Source: Undibacterium sp. 5I1
Lineage (GTDB): Bacteria > Pseudomonadota > Gammaproteobacteria > Burkholderiales > Burkholderiaceae_D
Assembly (NCBI RefSeq): GCF_034314085.1
Contig: NZ_JAVIWI010000002.1
Span: 1-64,000, forward strand
Reading direction: 5' to 3'
DNA length: 64,000 nt
Shown here one piece after another: positions 37,540 to 46,972 of the stretch. A program made the position numbers and the translations under genes. The notes under the pieces were generated by a model. That model had not been told where the DNA came from, ran no database searches, and worked only from the letters and a program-made list of their open reading frames with translations. Positions within the stretch are counted from its first letter, which is position 1; each line of letters starts with the position of its first letter.

Positions 37540-38661
37540 ATGAAACCTACAACACAACTGCATCAACTTGGACAAAGTCTCTGGCTCGACAATATCACAC
37601 GTGATCTTTTGAGTAGTGGGATCCTAGCGCACTACTTGGCAGAGTTATCGATCACGGGATTGACTTCGAATCCAACTATTTTTGATCAGGCGATCAGGCA
37701 TACCGCTGCTTATGATGCAGATATTCATCAAAAGTTGGAAGAGGGAAAGTCTACTGAAGCCATTTTTTTTGAATTGGCGATGAGTGATCTAAGACACGCA
37801 GCAACATTACTTCTTCCGATATTTAAGATCACTGACAGCGTGGATGGCTGGGTATCATTGGAGGTGTCTCCATTGTTAGCAAACGATACAGAGGGAACAA
37901 TTGAAGAAGCTAGGCGTTTGTATAAAGCAGCAAATTGCCCTAATTTATTCATCAAAATTCCGGGCACCCCCGCAGGGCTGAAGGCGATCGAAGAATCGAT
38001 TTTTGCTGGCATAGCAGTGAACGTGACATTACTATTCTCTGTAAAGCAATATCTTGCAGCAGCAGAAGCTTATCTTTGCGGTATTGAAAGACGAATCTCA
38101 GCCGGTCTTGACACGAAAGTGTTTTCGGTAGCGTCCGTTTTTGTCAGCCGCTGGGACACTGGGGTAAAGCAGGAAATCTCACCTCAATACCATAATCAGT
38201 TGGGCATTGTGATGGCGATGCTGATTTATAAAAACTATCAAATACTCATGACATCTGTGCGCTGGCAGAAAATCCTGCAATCAGGTGCTTGCCCACAACG
38301 GCTATTGTGGGCAAGCACAGGGACTAAAGATCTTACGGCACCAGATACCTTGTATGTCGATGCTTTAGTGGCTCCGGGAAGTATCGTTACCGTTCCTGAA
38401 AAAACCTTACTTGCCTTCGCAGATCATGGTAATCCGGAAAGCGTATTACCTATCGACGGCGGACTTGCCTCTGCAGTATTAGAAGAATTCAGACGGGAGG
38501 GCGTCGATGACGAAGCTCTGGCGGAGCGACTGCAAGTTGAAGGAGTTGCGTCATTCGTCAAGTCTTGGGAGGCTTTGCTTTCAATAATTAACGAAAAGGG
38601 ACGAAAGCTTGCGAATGTTGAAATTTCGGAACAGTGGGAAAGTAGCAACTCCGGTGAATAA
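37540..38661 (+). CDS. tal: Transaldolase
   Basis: 373 residues from ATG 37540; an open frame from 37471 is not needed. It has the long-type transaldolase layout: SITGLTSNPTIFDQAI near the N-terminus, CPNLFIKIPGTPAG with the Schiff-base lysine candidate, AVNVTLLFSVKQYL, and PQRLLWASTGTKD. It moves a dihydroxyacetone unit in the non-oxidative pentose phosphate pathway. Together with tkt, 85 bp downstream, and the dead gnd gene at 12477 it indicates that this island once carried a pentose phosphate module. The tal/tkt order is typical. Confidence 0.92.
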   Translation: MKPTTQLHQLGQSLWLDNITRDLLSSGILAHYLAELSITGLTSNPTIFDQAIRHTAAYDADIHQKLEEGKSTEAIFFELAMSDLRHAATLLLPIFKITDSVDGWVSLEVSPLLANDTEGTIEEARRLYKAANCPNLFIKIPGTPAGLKAIEESIFAGIAVNVTLLFSVKQYLAAAEAYLCGIERRISAGLDTKVFSVASVFVSRWDTGVKQEISPQYHNQLGIVMAMLIYKNYQILMTSVRWQKILQSGACPQRLLWASTGTKDLTAPDTLYVDALVAPGSIVTVPEKTLLAFADHGNPESVLPIDGGLASAVLEEFRREGVDDEALAERLQVEGVASFVKSWEALLSIINEKGRKLANVEISEQWESSNSGE

Positions 38662-38679
38662 GCCTACTAAGCGTACTTT

Positions 38680-38695
38680 TGTGAGCGATCTCATT
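38680..38695. promoter_or_regulatory. CRP-like site TGTGA-GCGATC-TCATT
   Basis: Close to the classical CRP consensus TGTGA-N6-TCACA, 50 bp before the tkt start. It suggests an internal promoter between tal and tkt. Confidence 0.5.
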
Positions 38696-38745
38696 TTCCA
38701 AGCTGCGTCCGATAGCTCTTTAGGATTTCTTACCTGGAGTTTAAA

Positions 38746-40887
38746 TTGAACGAGTCTGAGCAATTTTCTGAGCTGGAAATCGATGAGCGATGTATTAATA
38801 CCTTACGTACTTTATCAATTGATGCAGTACAAAAAGCCCAGTCAGGTCACCCTGGCACCCCAATGGGCGCAGCGCCAACTGCGTATTGTTTGTGGCAATA
38901 TTTTTTACGGTATGATCCTGAAGACTCGCAATGGATTAATCGTGATCGTTTTGTCTTATCCGCTGGTCACGCCTGTGCTTTGCTATACAGCTTACTTCAT
39001 CTGACAGGGATAAAAGCTCAGTCGTCAAGTTATCCACCCGGCGATCGGCTGGCAGTCACTCTGGAGGATTTAAAGAGTTTTCGACAAGCAGGAAGTCGCT
39101 GCACCGGACACCCTGAATACGGCTGGACTTCTGGAGTTGAAACTACTACAGGGCCGCTAGGGCAAGGGTTGGCAAGCAGTGTCGGCATGGCGATCTCAGA
39201 GCGCTGGTTAGCTGCGACCTACAATCGCCCTGGCTTTGATCTATTCAACCATCATATATATGCTTTATGTGGTGATGGCGACATGATGGAAGGCGTCAGC
39301 AGCGAGGCGGCATCGCTGGCGGGGCATCTGAAATTATCTAATCTGTGCTGGATTTATGATGACAACAACATCAGTATTGAAGGAGCGACCTCAATCACTT
39401 TTACGGAAAATGTTGCGGCTCGCTTCGTCGCTTATGGTTGGCAGGTACTCAAAGTCAAGAATGCTAATAATTTGACTGCCTTAACAAAGGCTTATCAGAT
39501 CTTTGCAGATTCAGATAAACGAGAAGAGCATCAGCAACAAACGCATGACGAAAATGAGGACAGACCTACTCTCATCATTGTCGAAAGCCACATTGGCTAC
39601 GGCGCACCACATAAGCAGGATACGCGCGAAGCCCATGGAGAGCCTTTAGGTGAAGATGAAGTCCGTCTGACAAAACTATTCTATGGATTTAAACCTGATT
39701 TACAATTTGATGTACCTGAAGGGGTGATTGATCATTTTAAAAAGCGATTCGCATCGCGTGGTGTATTAGCTCATGCGGCTTGGAACACGTTGATGTTGGC
39801 CTATCGCCAGGAATATCCTGCGTTAGCCTCAGAAATTGATCTCATGCAAGAGCGTAATCTGCCTGAAGGCTGGGAGACGGCCTTACCCATTTTTGATGCT
39901 GATGAAAAGGGTCTTGCTACGCGTGATTCATCAAGTGTTCTATTGAATGGGCTGGCACGCAAAATACCTTGGCTATTGGGTGGGGCTGCTGATCTGTCGC
40001 CGTCGACTAAAACTCAACTCAACTTACTGGCACCGAGTAATTTTCAAGCGATTGGTCAAGCACAGGAAGGCAATTATGCCGGACGTAATTTTCATTTTGG
40101 TGTGCGTGAGCATGCAATGTGTGCCATTGGGAATGGGATGAGTTTATACGGCTTGCGTCCGTTTACCTCTAGTTTTCTCATCTTTACTGACTATTGTCGC
40201 GCCGCACTTCGACTCAGCGCGATGATGGAGCTACCTTTAATTTATATCTGGACGCATGATTCGATTGGTATGGGAGAGGATGGCCCCACTCATCAACCGA
40301 TAGAGCAACTCGCCTCGCTTCGCGCCATGCCAGGCATGGTGGTGTTGCGGCCAGCAGATGCGAATGAGGTGGTGGAAGCCTGGCGAGTAATAATGCAGCT
40401 AAAACAAACACCTGTTTGTTTGGTATTGACACGGCAAACGGTACCTACCTTGGATCGTTCTATCTATGCCAGCGCGAATGGTCTTGCTCAAGGCGCCTAT
40501 ATTTTGGCGGACGCTCCAGGTGGTCAAGTGGATGTACTGCTGATCGCAACAGGCAGCGAGGTAGGACTTTGTATTAAAGCATACGAACAGTTAAAGAGTG
40601 AGGGCATACATGCTCGCGTCATCAGCATGCCATCATGGGAACTATTTGAAAGCCAACCGCAATCCTACAAAGATAAAATACTGCCTCCGTCAATCAAAGC
40701 AAGACTCGTTGTAGAGGCGGCCTCAACATTTGGATGGGAGCGCTACGTCGGTTTGGACGGTAGTATTTTAGGCTTGCATACCTTTGGTATCTCTGCCCCG
40801 ATGAAAGTGTTGTTAAGACAATTTGGACTTGAGACGGAGCATGTCGTCGCCTCTGCCAAAGTACAAATTATTTTAGATCGCAAATGA
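38746..40887 (+). CDS. tkt: Transketolase
   Basis: 713 residues. The start is TTG at 38746 with GGAG 6 nt upstream; no ATG fits the N-terminus as well. Domain order is that of transketolase: HPGTPMG and AGHACALLYSLLHL, the thiamine diphosphate motif GDGDMMEGVSSEAASLAGHLKLSNLCWIYDDNNISIEG, and C-terminal FGVREHAMCAIGNG. It transfers two-carbon ketol units and uses ThDP and a divalent ion. A stretch at ~residues 275-290 (KREEHQQQTHDENEDRP) is an unusual insertion rich in Gln/Glu. It forms an operon-like pair with tal. Confidence 0.95.
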   Translation: MNESEQFSELEIDERCINTLRTLSIDAVQKAQSGHPGTPMGAAPTAYCLWQYFLRYDPEDSQWINRDRFVLSAGHACALLYSLLHLTGIKAQSSSYPPGDRLAVTLEDLKSFRQAGSRCTGHPEYGWTSGVETTTGPLGQGLASSVGMAISERWLAATYNRPGFDLFNHHIYALCGDGDMMEGVSSEAASLAGHLKLSNLCWIYDDNNISIEGATSITFTENVAARFVAYGWQVLKVKNANNLTALTKAYQIFADSDKREEHQQQTHDENEDRPTLIIVESHIGYGAPHKQDTREAHGEPLGEDEVRLTKLFYGFKPDLQFDVPEGVIDHFKKRFASRGVLAHAAWNTLMLAYRQEYPALASEIDLMQERNLPEGWETALPIFDADEKGLATRDSSSVLLNGLARKIPWLLGGAADLSPSTKTQLNLLAPSNFQAIGQAQEGNYAGRNFHFGVREHAMCAIGNGMSLYGLRPFTSSFLIFTDYCRAALRLSAMMELPLIYIWTHDSIGMGEDGPTHQPIEQLASLRAMPGMVVLRPADANEVVEAWRVIMQLKQTPVCLVLTRQTVPTLDRSIYASANGLAQGAYILADAPGGQVDVLLIATGSEVGLCIKAYEQLKSEGIHARVISMPSWELFESQPQSYKDKILPPSIKARLVVEAASTFGWERYVGLDGSILGLHTFGISAPMKVLLRQFGLETEHVVASAKVQIILDRK

Positions 40888-40889
40888 AA

Positions 40890-40924
40890 ATTACGTCTTA
40901 TCTTATCTTTTGAGGTGACGTAAT
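40890..40924 (+). terminator. Hairpin after tkt (weak terminator)
   Basis: Arms ATTACGTC and GACGTAAT, loop 19 nt, not followed by a T-run. A possible mRNA end or processing structure. Confidence 0.35.
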
Positions 40925-40983
40925 CTGGTTTAACTTTGCACTATATTTTTTGTTTTAAGTACGCTGGTTAAATTGGTTGCCTG

Positions 40984-41250
40984 TTAACGATGCAGTTTGA
41001 AACTAGGTAATTTTTTTGCTAATTTTAATTTGTGCTTCACGTCAAATTTGACTACCTCCTCCACTCCCCGTTCTCCGTGCAAATCTGTATCAACTAATCC
41101 ATTATTTAAATCGACAAAAGCCTGCTTCATTTTTTTATTTGGCTTGCTTGGATGCTGTTCGACACTCTCATCACGTTCATGAGGTAATTGTGGAATAAGT
41201 TTCTTGATGGTTAAGTCTTTCCCGTATTCGTTGCCATTTTTTTTAGTCAT
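40984..41250 (-). CDS. Small charged hypothetical protein
   Basis: 88 residues from ATG 41250. Charged and Lys/Glu-rich with the block MKQAFVDLNNGLVDTDLHGERGVEEVVKFDVKH, which I recall from small hypothetical proteins of related bacteria. No membrane segment or catalytic motif. Function unknown. Confidence 0.55.
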   Translation of the reverse strand: MTKKNGNEYGKDLTIKKLIPQLPHERDESVEQHPSKPNKKMKQAFVDLNNGLVDTDLHGERGVEEVVKFDVKHKLKLAKKLPSFKLHR

Positions 41251-41451
41251 GATATTTTCCAAAATTAAAGTATCAAATTACTTAAATTTTTTACTGGTTT
41301 TTGTTAAAACAGCAGCTTTTAACAAACTTACAAACTCTAGTCTTTCATAACATCTCAAATCAGTTTCCAAATTACGCCAAGTATTATTTTTAATCCGTAC
41401 GATAGCCAACATAGAGTAATACTTCTTCGCTGAACGTCGTTAGCCTACGTG

Positions 41452-43188
41452 TTACGGATCCGATAAGGGTAGGGTTGCGCCAGAACTCAATAACACACTA
41501 AGTTCATCTGCTAGCATAGGTCGAGCCAAATAAAATCCTTGTCCTTGCTCACATCTTTGAGAAAGTAGATAGTCGTGTTGTTCAGACGTTTCAATTCCCT
41601 CTGCAATAACGCACATCTTAAGGGATCTCCCCATATTAATTACAGCGCTTACTAGGGTTCCGTCGTCTGGATCGTTGGTAAGCTGTCGAATGAATGATTG
41701 GTCGATTTTAAGATTATTAAAAGGGAATCGTCTCAAGTAGCTAAGACTAGAGTAGCCGGTTCCGAAATCATCGAGTGCTAACTTGATTCCCAAATCAGAA
41801 AGCGCTTGCAATACGGAGTAGGCAGAATCAGCATTCTGTATTAATACACTCTCTGTAAGCTCAATTTCCAAATAGCGAGCTTCGACGTTAGTCTCACGCA
41901 GTACACACAGTATGTTTTTTAGGAAATCGTCTGCCCGTAACTCAAGGGCCGAAGTGTTTATCGAAATCACGATCGCAGGAAAACCTTCTTTTATCCAAAG
42001 TTGCGCCTGACGGCAAGCAGTGTGTAGAACCCATCGACCAATTTGTATTATCAAACCGCATTCTTCTGCGATCGATATGAACTGTCCCGGCAATAAAAAA
42101 CCTCTTTCGGGATGTTGCCATCGAATAAGCGCCTCAACTCCAACTACGATACCAGTGTTTAAACACACTTTAGGTTGATAATGAAGAATAAATTCGTCTC
42201 GTTCTAACGCTCTACGCAAGCTAGTCTCAATCGATTGCCGTTCGATTGCTCTATCGTTCATTCCTTGTTCAAAAAATTTAAAATTATTACGCCCATATTG
42301 TTTTGCGTGGTACATCGCAATATCAGCGTTTTTTAAGAGTGTTCGAGTATCGTCCCCATCATCAGGATAAATACCAATACCAATACTTGCGCCAATAAAA
42401 ATCTCATTTTGCTCAACCAAATGAGGTAATTCGAGTGACATCAAGATTTTTTTTGCACTTAGCGCTGCATATTCCGCATGCTCAATTGAAGGTAGAAGAA
42501 CAATAAATTCGTCTCCTCCTTGGCGACTGATTGTGTCTGATTGACGTACACAATCTAGCAAGCGTTTTGCGACTGATTTAAGCAAGCCATCACCGGTTGC
42601 ATGCCCTAAAGAATCATTAATATATTTAAAATGATCAAGATCTATAAACATCACTGCAAGTTGCTTTCCTTGACGATGTGCTAATTCGATCGCTTGAGTG
42701 AGTCTGTCTTGCAATAACATGCGATTTGGTAGATCAGTAAGGGCGTCGTGATGGGCTAAATGATTTAACTTTGCTTTAGTATTTTCTATTTTTTCAACCA
42801 ATTTTTGTGATTCGATTGAGGCTATCACCAAGTGGGCGTTTGCCTGCTGCAAGACTGTTAATTGGTTATCAGTTTCAAACGGATTTATGGATTCAATTAG
42901 TATTTTGTTTTCGCGCAGAATTGCTCCTACTTCCCTTATGTTCGCTACGTCCTCGCGTGCTTGTACTGTTCCTTCACGCTGCTGCGCCGCATCTTCACGT
43001 AAATGTGCAGTATTTTCTCTTGCCGAAGCCAATTTCTCGCGGCTTAAAACAATTGCCTCATCTTCTTGCAAGGCATGTTCTCGTACGATAATATCTTCCA
43101 CGGGTACGCTAGTGAGTTTGATGATCGGAACTGTGGGCTCATTTTCGTGATTATCCTGAGCCGCATTTTCTGGTTCGTCCTTATTCAT
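41452..43188 (-). CDS. GGDEF-EAL cyclic-di-GMP signalling protein
   Basis: 578 residues from ATG 43188. An N-terminal region rich in Arg/Glu (EKLASARENTAHLREDAAQQREG) is predicted to be coiled. The GGDEF domain contains QGGDEFIVLLPS near residue 226 (active-type GGDEF intact). The EAL domain contains VGVEALIRWQHPE near 351 and DDFGTGYSSLSYLRRFPFNNLKID. Bifunctional synthesis or breakdown of c-di-GMP is expected; balance cannot be told. It overlaps the stop of the KaiC-like gene, so it is coupled to it. Confidence 0.94.
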   Translation of the reverse strand: MNKDEPENAAQDNHENEPTVPIIKLTSVPVEDIIVREHALQEDEAIVLSREKLASARENTAHLREDAAQQREGTVQAREDVANIREVGAILRENKILIESINPFETDNQLTVLQQANAHLVIASIESQKLVEKIENTKAKLNHLAHHDALTDLPNRMLLQDRLTQAIELAHRQGKQLAVMFIDLDHFKYINDSLGHATGDGLLKSVAKRLLDCVRQSDTISRQGGDEFIVLLPSIEHAEYAALSAKKILMSLELPHLVEQNEIFIGASIGIGIYPDDGDDTRTLLKNADIAMYHAKQYGRNNFKFFEQGMNDRAIERQSIETSLRRALERDEFILHYQPKVCLNTGIVVGVEALIRWQHPERGFLLPGQFISIAEECGLIIQIGRWVLHTACRQAQLWIKEGFPAIVISINTSALELRADDFLKNILCVLRETNVEARYLEIELTESVLIQNADSAYSVLQALSDLGIKLALDDFGTGYSSLSYLRRFPFNNLKIDQSFIRQLTNDPDDGTLVSAVINMGRSLKMCVIAEGIETSEQHDYLLSQRCEQGQGFYLARPMLADELSVLLSSGATLPLSDP

Positions 43189-44677
43189 GATTATTCCAGA
43201 TTCTTGAACCGTCATTGTTGATCGCTAACTGTGGGTGACCAGTAAGTATGCCTTCGTAGGCAGATAATGATTCTCCTAATAGGATGCCGTCGTCGGTAAT
43301 GTCGAATAAACGAATTTCTTTACTATGATTACTTCCACGTACTTTTACAACGGAGATTGCACGCTTAAATTGACCTTCAAGTTCAATATATCTTTGCATG
43401 ACGATAGCATCTGCTAAAAATGCGCTGCCAAAGGGACTAAAACGTAAATCGGCATATCGATCTTCTAATTCGGAGGTCATCAAAATGGTTACACCCATAC
43501 CAGTCAGTTCTGCAATCATTCTATAAAGTGATCCTCTAAAGTCTTCTTGAAATTCCGGTGCCAAGGCTAATTCAAACCCGGACAAAGAATCGATCACAAC
43601 ACGCTTGGCTTGCAATTTTTTAATCATATCTATCAAGTCGTGGAGTGTCTGATCAATAGACAGATCGAGCGACCTTGTGTCGATAACACCTACTTTCATG
43701 TCTCTTACTAAAGAATTTAACTGACCACTTAATAGTTGGCTTGGACTTTTCTCGAATGCGGCAATGACCCCTTTCTCGCCATTTCGCACACCCTCAGCCA
43801 AAAATTCCGTAGCTAATATTGTTTTCCCCGAGCCCGAGGGTCCGACTACTAAAAGTGAATAGCCCATGGGTAGTCCACCACCCAGCATCACGTCCAAACC
43901 TTTGACTCCTACAGAAATTCGCTTATCTGTCACAGAGGAAGTTGTCGACAAACTCACTGTCTCGCCAGGATTAATGATGGCTCGTGGATAAATTTGGATT
44001 CCTAGATTACTTATGCGAAATGTATGTAAGCCGGGAGCGTGAGCATGACCACGCAACTTAATTACTTGGATTTTGCGTACGACGGAGTTCCGGTGCAAAT
44101 TTTGGGATAACCAAATTATTCCGTCTGCAATAGTAAAAACTGGACTGGGCTCAGATCCGGGTACCACATATTCCCCTATCAAAAAGGTAGTTGCTTGCCA
44201 ACTAGACATTTGTATTCCCAGCTTCTGTACAAACTGCTGTAAAGAGGATGTATGGCTGATATTTTCATTGTCGGAGTCGATGACTGACCTAAAGGAATCA
44301 ACAAATATCAGACCCGGAGAATAATTTTTTACTTCTTTTTCGATGCGCTTCAGCACGCTGTTAAAACTTTCCTCCATCAGTTCGACCGATAAATTAATAA
44401 AGTGAATTGACTCTCTCACTTTCTCTAGATCAAAAAAAGGAAATTGCTGTTGGTATCGAAGCATTTTTATTGCTGGTTCTCCCGATGTCGTAAAGAACAA
44501 CGCACGATTATCAGGACTAGCTAGTGAAAACATAATTTGGTGTGCAAGAGTGGTTTTCCCACTGCCTGGAGCACCCGCAATGAGATTGAATGAAAACTCA
44601 GGGATACCTCCGCCCAGCAAATTGTCGAGCCCTGGTACGCCAGTTTTTAATTGGCGAATATTTACTTTTTCATTCAT
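43181..44677 (-). CDS. KaiC-like double-domain ATPase
   Basis: 498 residues with two KaiC/RecA-like repeats. The first P-loop is GAPGSGKTTLAHQI (~residue 35) with GGGIPEFSFNLIAGAPG; the second is GPSGSGKTILATEF (~280). Short downstream Walker B-like blocks include IFVDSFR and VIDSLSGFE. Non-cyanobacterial KaiC homologues are thought to act in signalling rather than in clock timing. No KaiA/KaiB gene is seen. It lies in an operon of three: an unknown protein (44721), this ATPase and the GGDEF-EAL protein. Confidence 0.9.
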   Translation of the reverse strand: MNEKVNIRQLKTGVPGLDNLLGGGIPEFSFNLIAGAPGSGKTTLAHQIMFSLASPDNRALFFTTSGEPAIKMLRYQQQFPFFDLEKVRESIHFINLSVELMEESFNSVLKRIEKEVKNYSPGLIFVDSFRSVIDSDNENISHTSSLQQFVQKLGIQMSSWQATTFLIGEYVVPGSEPSPVFTIADGIIWLSQNLHRNSVVRKIQVIKLRGHAHAPGLHTFRISNLGIQIYPRAIINPGETVSLSTTSSVTDKRISVGVKGLDVMLGGGLPMGYSLLVVGPSGSGKTILATEFLAEGVRNGEKGVIAAFEKSPSQLLSGQLNSLVRDMKVGVIDTRSLDLSIDQTLHDLIDMIKKLQAKRVVIDSLSGFELALAPEFQEDFRGSLYRMIAELTGMGVTILMTSELEDRYADLRFSPFGSAFLADAIVMQRYIELEGQFKRAISVVKVRGSNHSKEIRLFDITDDGILLGESLSAYEGILTGHPQLAINNDGSRIWNNHE

Positions 44678-44720
44678 TTTTTAGCCCTAGGTTAATGTCG
44701 CGCAAATTACTATTTACGTA

Positions 44721-45098
44721 CTAAACTCGTAGTATCAGAACTGTTAAATGTTCACCTATTAATGAAGATAAAACGTCAGCCAGCGTCGTCAAAAGCACGA
44801 TATTTGTTTCGTTTATTTGGGCATTGGTTCTGCCCTGAAAGCTTTTCTCAAGATCGTAGAATCGATTATTTTTGTGATCTTCCGTTAAAGGAACATCACA
44901 GGGAATCAATAGTGATTCAATCCTATCCAGATAAATACTTCTTGCGTAAAGAGAGTCAAAACCCGTTTCGCCTATGACTTCAATAATATTAAATGCGATT
45001 TGCTCCCATAAAATTACAGTACCGGCTGAACCTTGCTCAGCAATGGAATCTGCCCTATTTTTAATCATTTGGTGCATCGCAGATATATTCGTTTCCAT
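44721..45098 (-). CDS. Conserved hypothetical first gene of the KaiC operon
   Basis: 125 residues from ATG 45098. Helical, with SAMHQMIKNRADSIAEQGSAGTVILWEQIAFNIIEVIGETGFDSLYARSIYL and a C-terminal half ending SSLIGEHLTVLILRV. Similar proteins accompany KaiC-like or sensor genes in related bacteria as I recall, but I do not know a function. It starts the transcription unit, ~45 bp upstream of the KaiC-like gene. Confidence 0.6.
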   Translation of the reverse strand: METNISAMHQMIKNRADSIAEQGSAGTVILWEQIAFNIIEVIGETGFDSLYARSIYLDRIESLLIPCDVPLTEDHKNNRFYDLEKSFQGRTNAQINETNIVLLTTLADVLSSLIGEHLTVLILRV

Positions 45099-45107
45099 TT
45101 GGATCAA

Positions 45108-45461
45108 TTCCGTAATTTAGCTGTAGGTTAATATTGTTGGATGTGTCCTAAGAAATTTGAATTTACGGTTCTACCTTTAAAGTTTTTCCATTAATTTGGG
45201 AACAAAAAGTGGTAGGACTCATTAAAAAGTTAGCAAGAGCAAAAAAAGGTACGCGTAAGAACTAAGTCGGTCTGTGCTCTATCGAACAGATAGAGTTGAA
45301 ATTTAAAAATACTTTTATCCAATTACGCATCGAATTTTTGAATTTTCATATTTAGTAGTCAGAGTGTATGAAAAAATATAGGCATCAATGTGTGGTACTG
45401 CACAAATCGAATTGTTTAATTCTTTTATGCTCGATAAATATCTCTATATTGGGAAAAAATC
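45108..45461. other. Divergent intergenic region
   Basis: Holds the promoter of the leftward KaiC operon and of the rightward sorbosone-dehydrogenase-like gene, with the CRP-like site 45389-45404. No gene seen. Confidence 0.45.
45389..45404. promoter_or_regulatory. CRP-like site TGTGT-GGTACT-GCACA
   Basis: A 5-6-5 palindrome, 57 bp before the ATG at 45462; nearly the same spacing as the site before the PRC-barrel gene. Confidence 0.55.
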
Positions 45462-46775
45462 ATGCGCCATACAAAAATAGTGACTCCATTTTTTCTACTA
45501 ATTAGTTTTTTTGGGGGTGAAAGCGTGTTGTCGCAAACAGTCAACGATATGGCACGAATGGGAAGTAACCCGACTTTACCGAAACCCCAAAAGCAACTAA
45601 TACCCACGGTTAATATCGCACCCGCAATCGGGTGGCCATTAGGCATGAAACCTGTCGCGCCTCCAGGCTTTTCAGTTACTGCTTTCAGCGTCAATCTTGA
45701 TCACCCACGGTGGCTTTATGTTCTTCCTAATGGTGATGTTCTAGTTGCAGAAACCAATGCACCTCCCAAGCCTGACGATAGCAAAGGTATCAAAGGCTTT
45801 GTGATGAAAAAAGTCATGAAAAAAGCCGGCGCTGGAGTGGCCAGTGCAAATCGAATTACATTATTAAGAGGTATTAATAAGGAAGGTGTCGCAGAAATAA
45901 AAACAGCATTCTTAGAAGGTTTAAATTCACCCTTCGGTATGGCATTAGTGGGCGAGGATTTGTATATCGCCGACACTGATGCTGTGTTACGTTTTCCGTA
46001 TAAAGAAGGCGATACAAAAATTACCTCAAAGCCGGTGAAAATCGCTGATCTTCCTGCTGGAACAATTAACCATCATTGGACGAAAAATATTATTGCTAGC
46101 CGAGATGGTACTCGTTTATACGTGAGTGTTGGATCGAATAGTAATGTGGGTGAAAACGGCATAGAAGCAGAAACCAATCGCGCTGATATTTTGGAAATCA
46201 CGATCAAAACAGGGGCAGTTCGAGTGTTCGCCTCTGGATTACGTAATCCAGTGGGGATGGCCTGGCAGCCAGAAAACGGCAGTTTGTGGACTGCTGTTAA
46301 CGAGCGGGATGAATTGGGAGACGACCTGGTACCTGACTACATGACCTCTGTAAAAGACGGTGCTTTTTATGGCTGGCCATACTGTTATTTTGGACAGAAC
46401 ATCGATACACGGGTGACTCCGCAACGACCTGACTTAGTGGAGAGTGCAATCAAGCCGGATTTTGCATTAGGTGCGCATACGGCATCTTTAGGTCTCACTT
46501 TTTATGATGCCAACTTATTTTCTCCTCATTATAAAAACGGAGCATTTATTGGACAACATGGATCTTGGAATAGGAAGTTACATAGTGGCTACAAAGTGAT
46601 CTTTGTTCCGTTTGTAAATGGTCAACCCACTGGTGCGGTTGAGGACTTCCTGACTGGCTTTCTAAGTAGAAATCATGAAGCGTATGGGCGACCTGTGGGG
46701 GTAGCGGTTGATAAAAAAGGGGCGTTACTTGTGGCTGATGATGTAGGTAATGTTATTTGGCGTATCAATAAATGA
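45462..46775 (+). CDS. Sorbosone dehydrogenase-like PQQ-type beta-propeller protein
   Basis: 437 residues: signal peptide (MRHTKIVTPFFLLISFFGGE), then a propeller with motifs PRWLYVLPNGDVLVAET, LNSPFGMALVGEDLYIADTDAVLRFPY, NRADILEIT, GLRNPVGMAWQPENGSLWTAVNERDELGDDLVPDYMT and GAFIGQHGSWNR. This fits L-sorbosone/soluble aldose dehydrogenase-type proteins that use PQQ in the periplasm. PQQ biosynthesis genes are not in the window, so substrate and cofactor use are unproven. Confidence 0.85.
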   Translation: MRHTKIVTPFFLLISFFGGESVLSQTVNDMARMGSNPTLPKPQKQLIPTVNIAPAIGWPLGMKPVAPPGFSVTAFSVNLDHPRWLYVLPNGDVLVAETNAPPKPDDSKGIKGFVMKKVMKKAGAGVASANRITLLRGINKEGVAEIKTAFLEGLNSPFGMALVGEDLYIADTDAVLRFPYKEGDTKITSKPVKIADLPAGTINHHWTKNIIASRDGTRLYVSVGSNSNVGENGIEAETNRADILEITIKTGAVRVFASGLRNPVGMAWQPENGSLWTAVNERDELGDDLVPDYMTSVKDGAFYGWPYCYFGQNIDTRVTPQRPDLVESAIKPDFALGAHTASLGLTFYDANLFSPHYKNGAFIGQHGSWNRKLHSGYKVIFVPFVNGQPTGAVEDFLTGFLSRNHEAYGRPVGVAVDKKGALLVADDVGNVIWRINK

Positions 46776-46972
46776 TTCTGGCATGTTTTAACAAAATAAA
46801 AAATAGTATGACTTCTGCCAAGCCATGTCGAAAACTATGTGCATTACAGAAATTACTAGCCTTTGGCAAAAAAAGTGATTGTTCGGTTATCCATTAACTA
46901 CATTGTATTTTCGCCGATCAGAAATTGCCGCCCTCTTATAGAAGGTCAAAATACGGGTCTAAAGTCAATATC

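Noticed and set aside
43181..44677. A circadian clock KaiC
   Set aside because: No KaiA or KaiB is present, and non-cyanobacterial KaiC-like proteins commonly serve other signalling roles.
46838..46853. CRP-like site near the end of the sorbosone-dehydrogenase-like gene
   Set aside because: Poor second half-site and no downstream gene start at a suitable distance.
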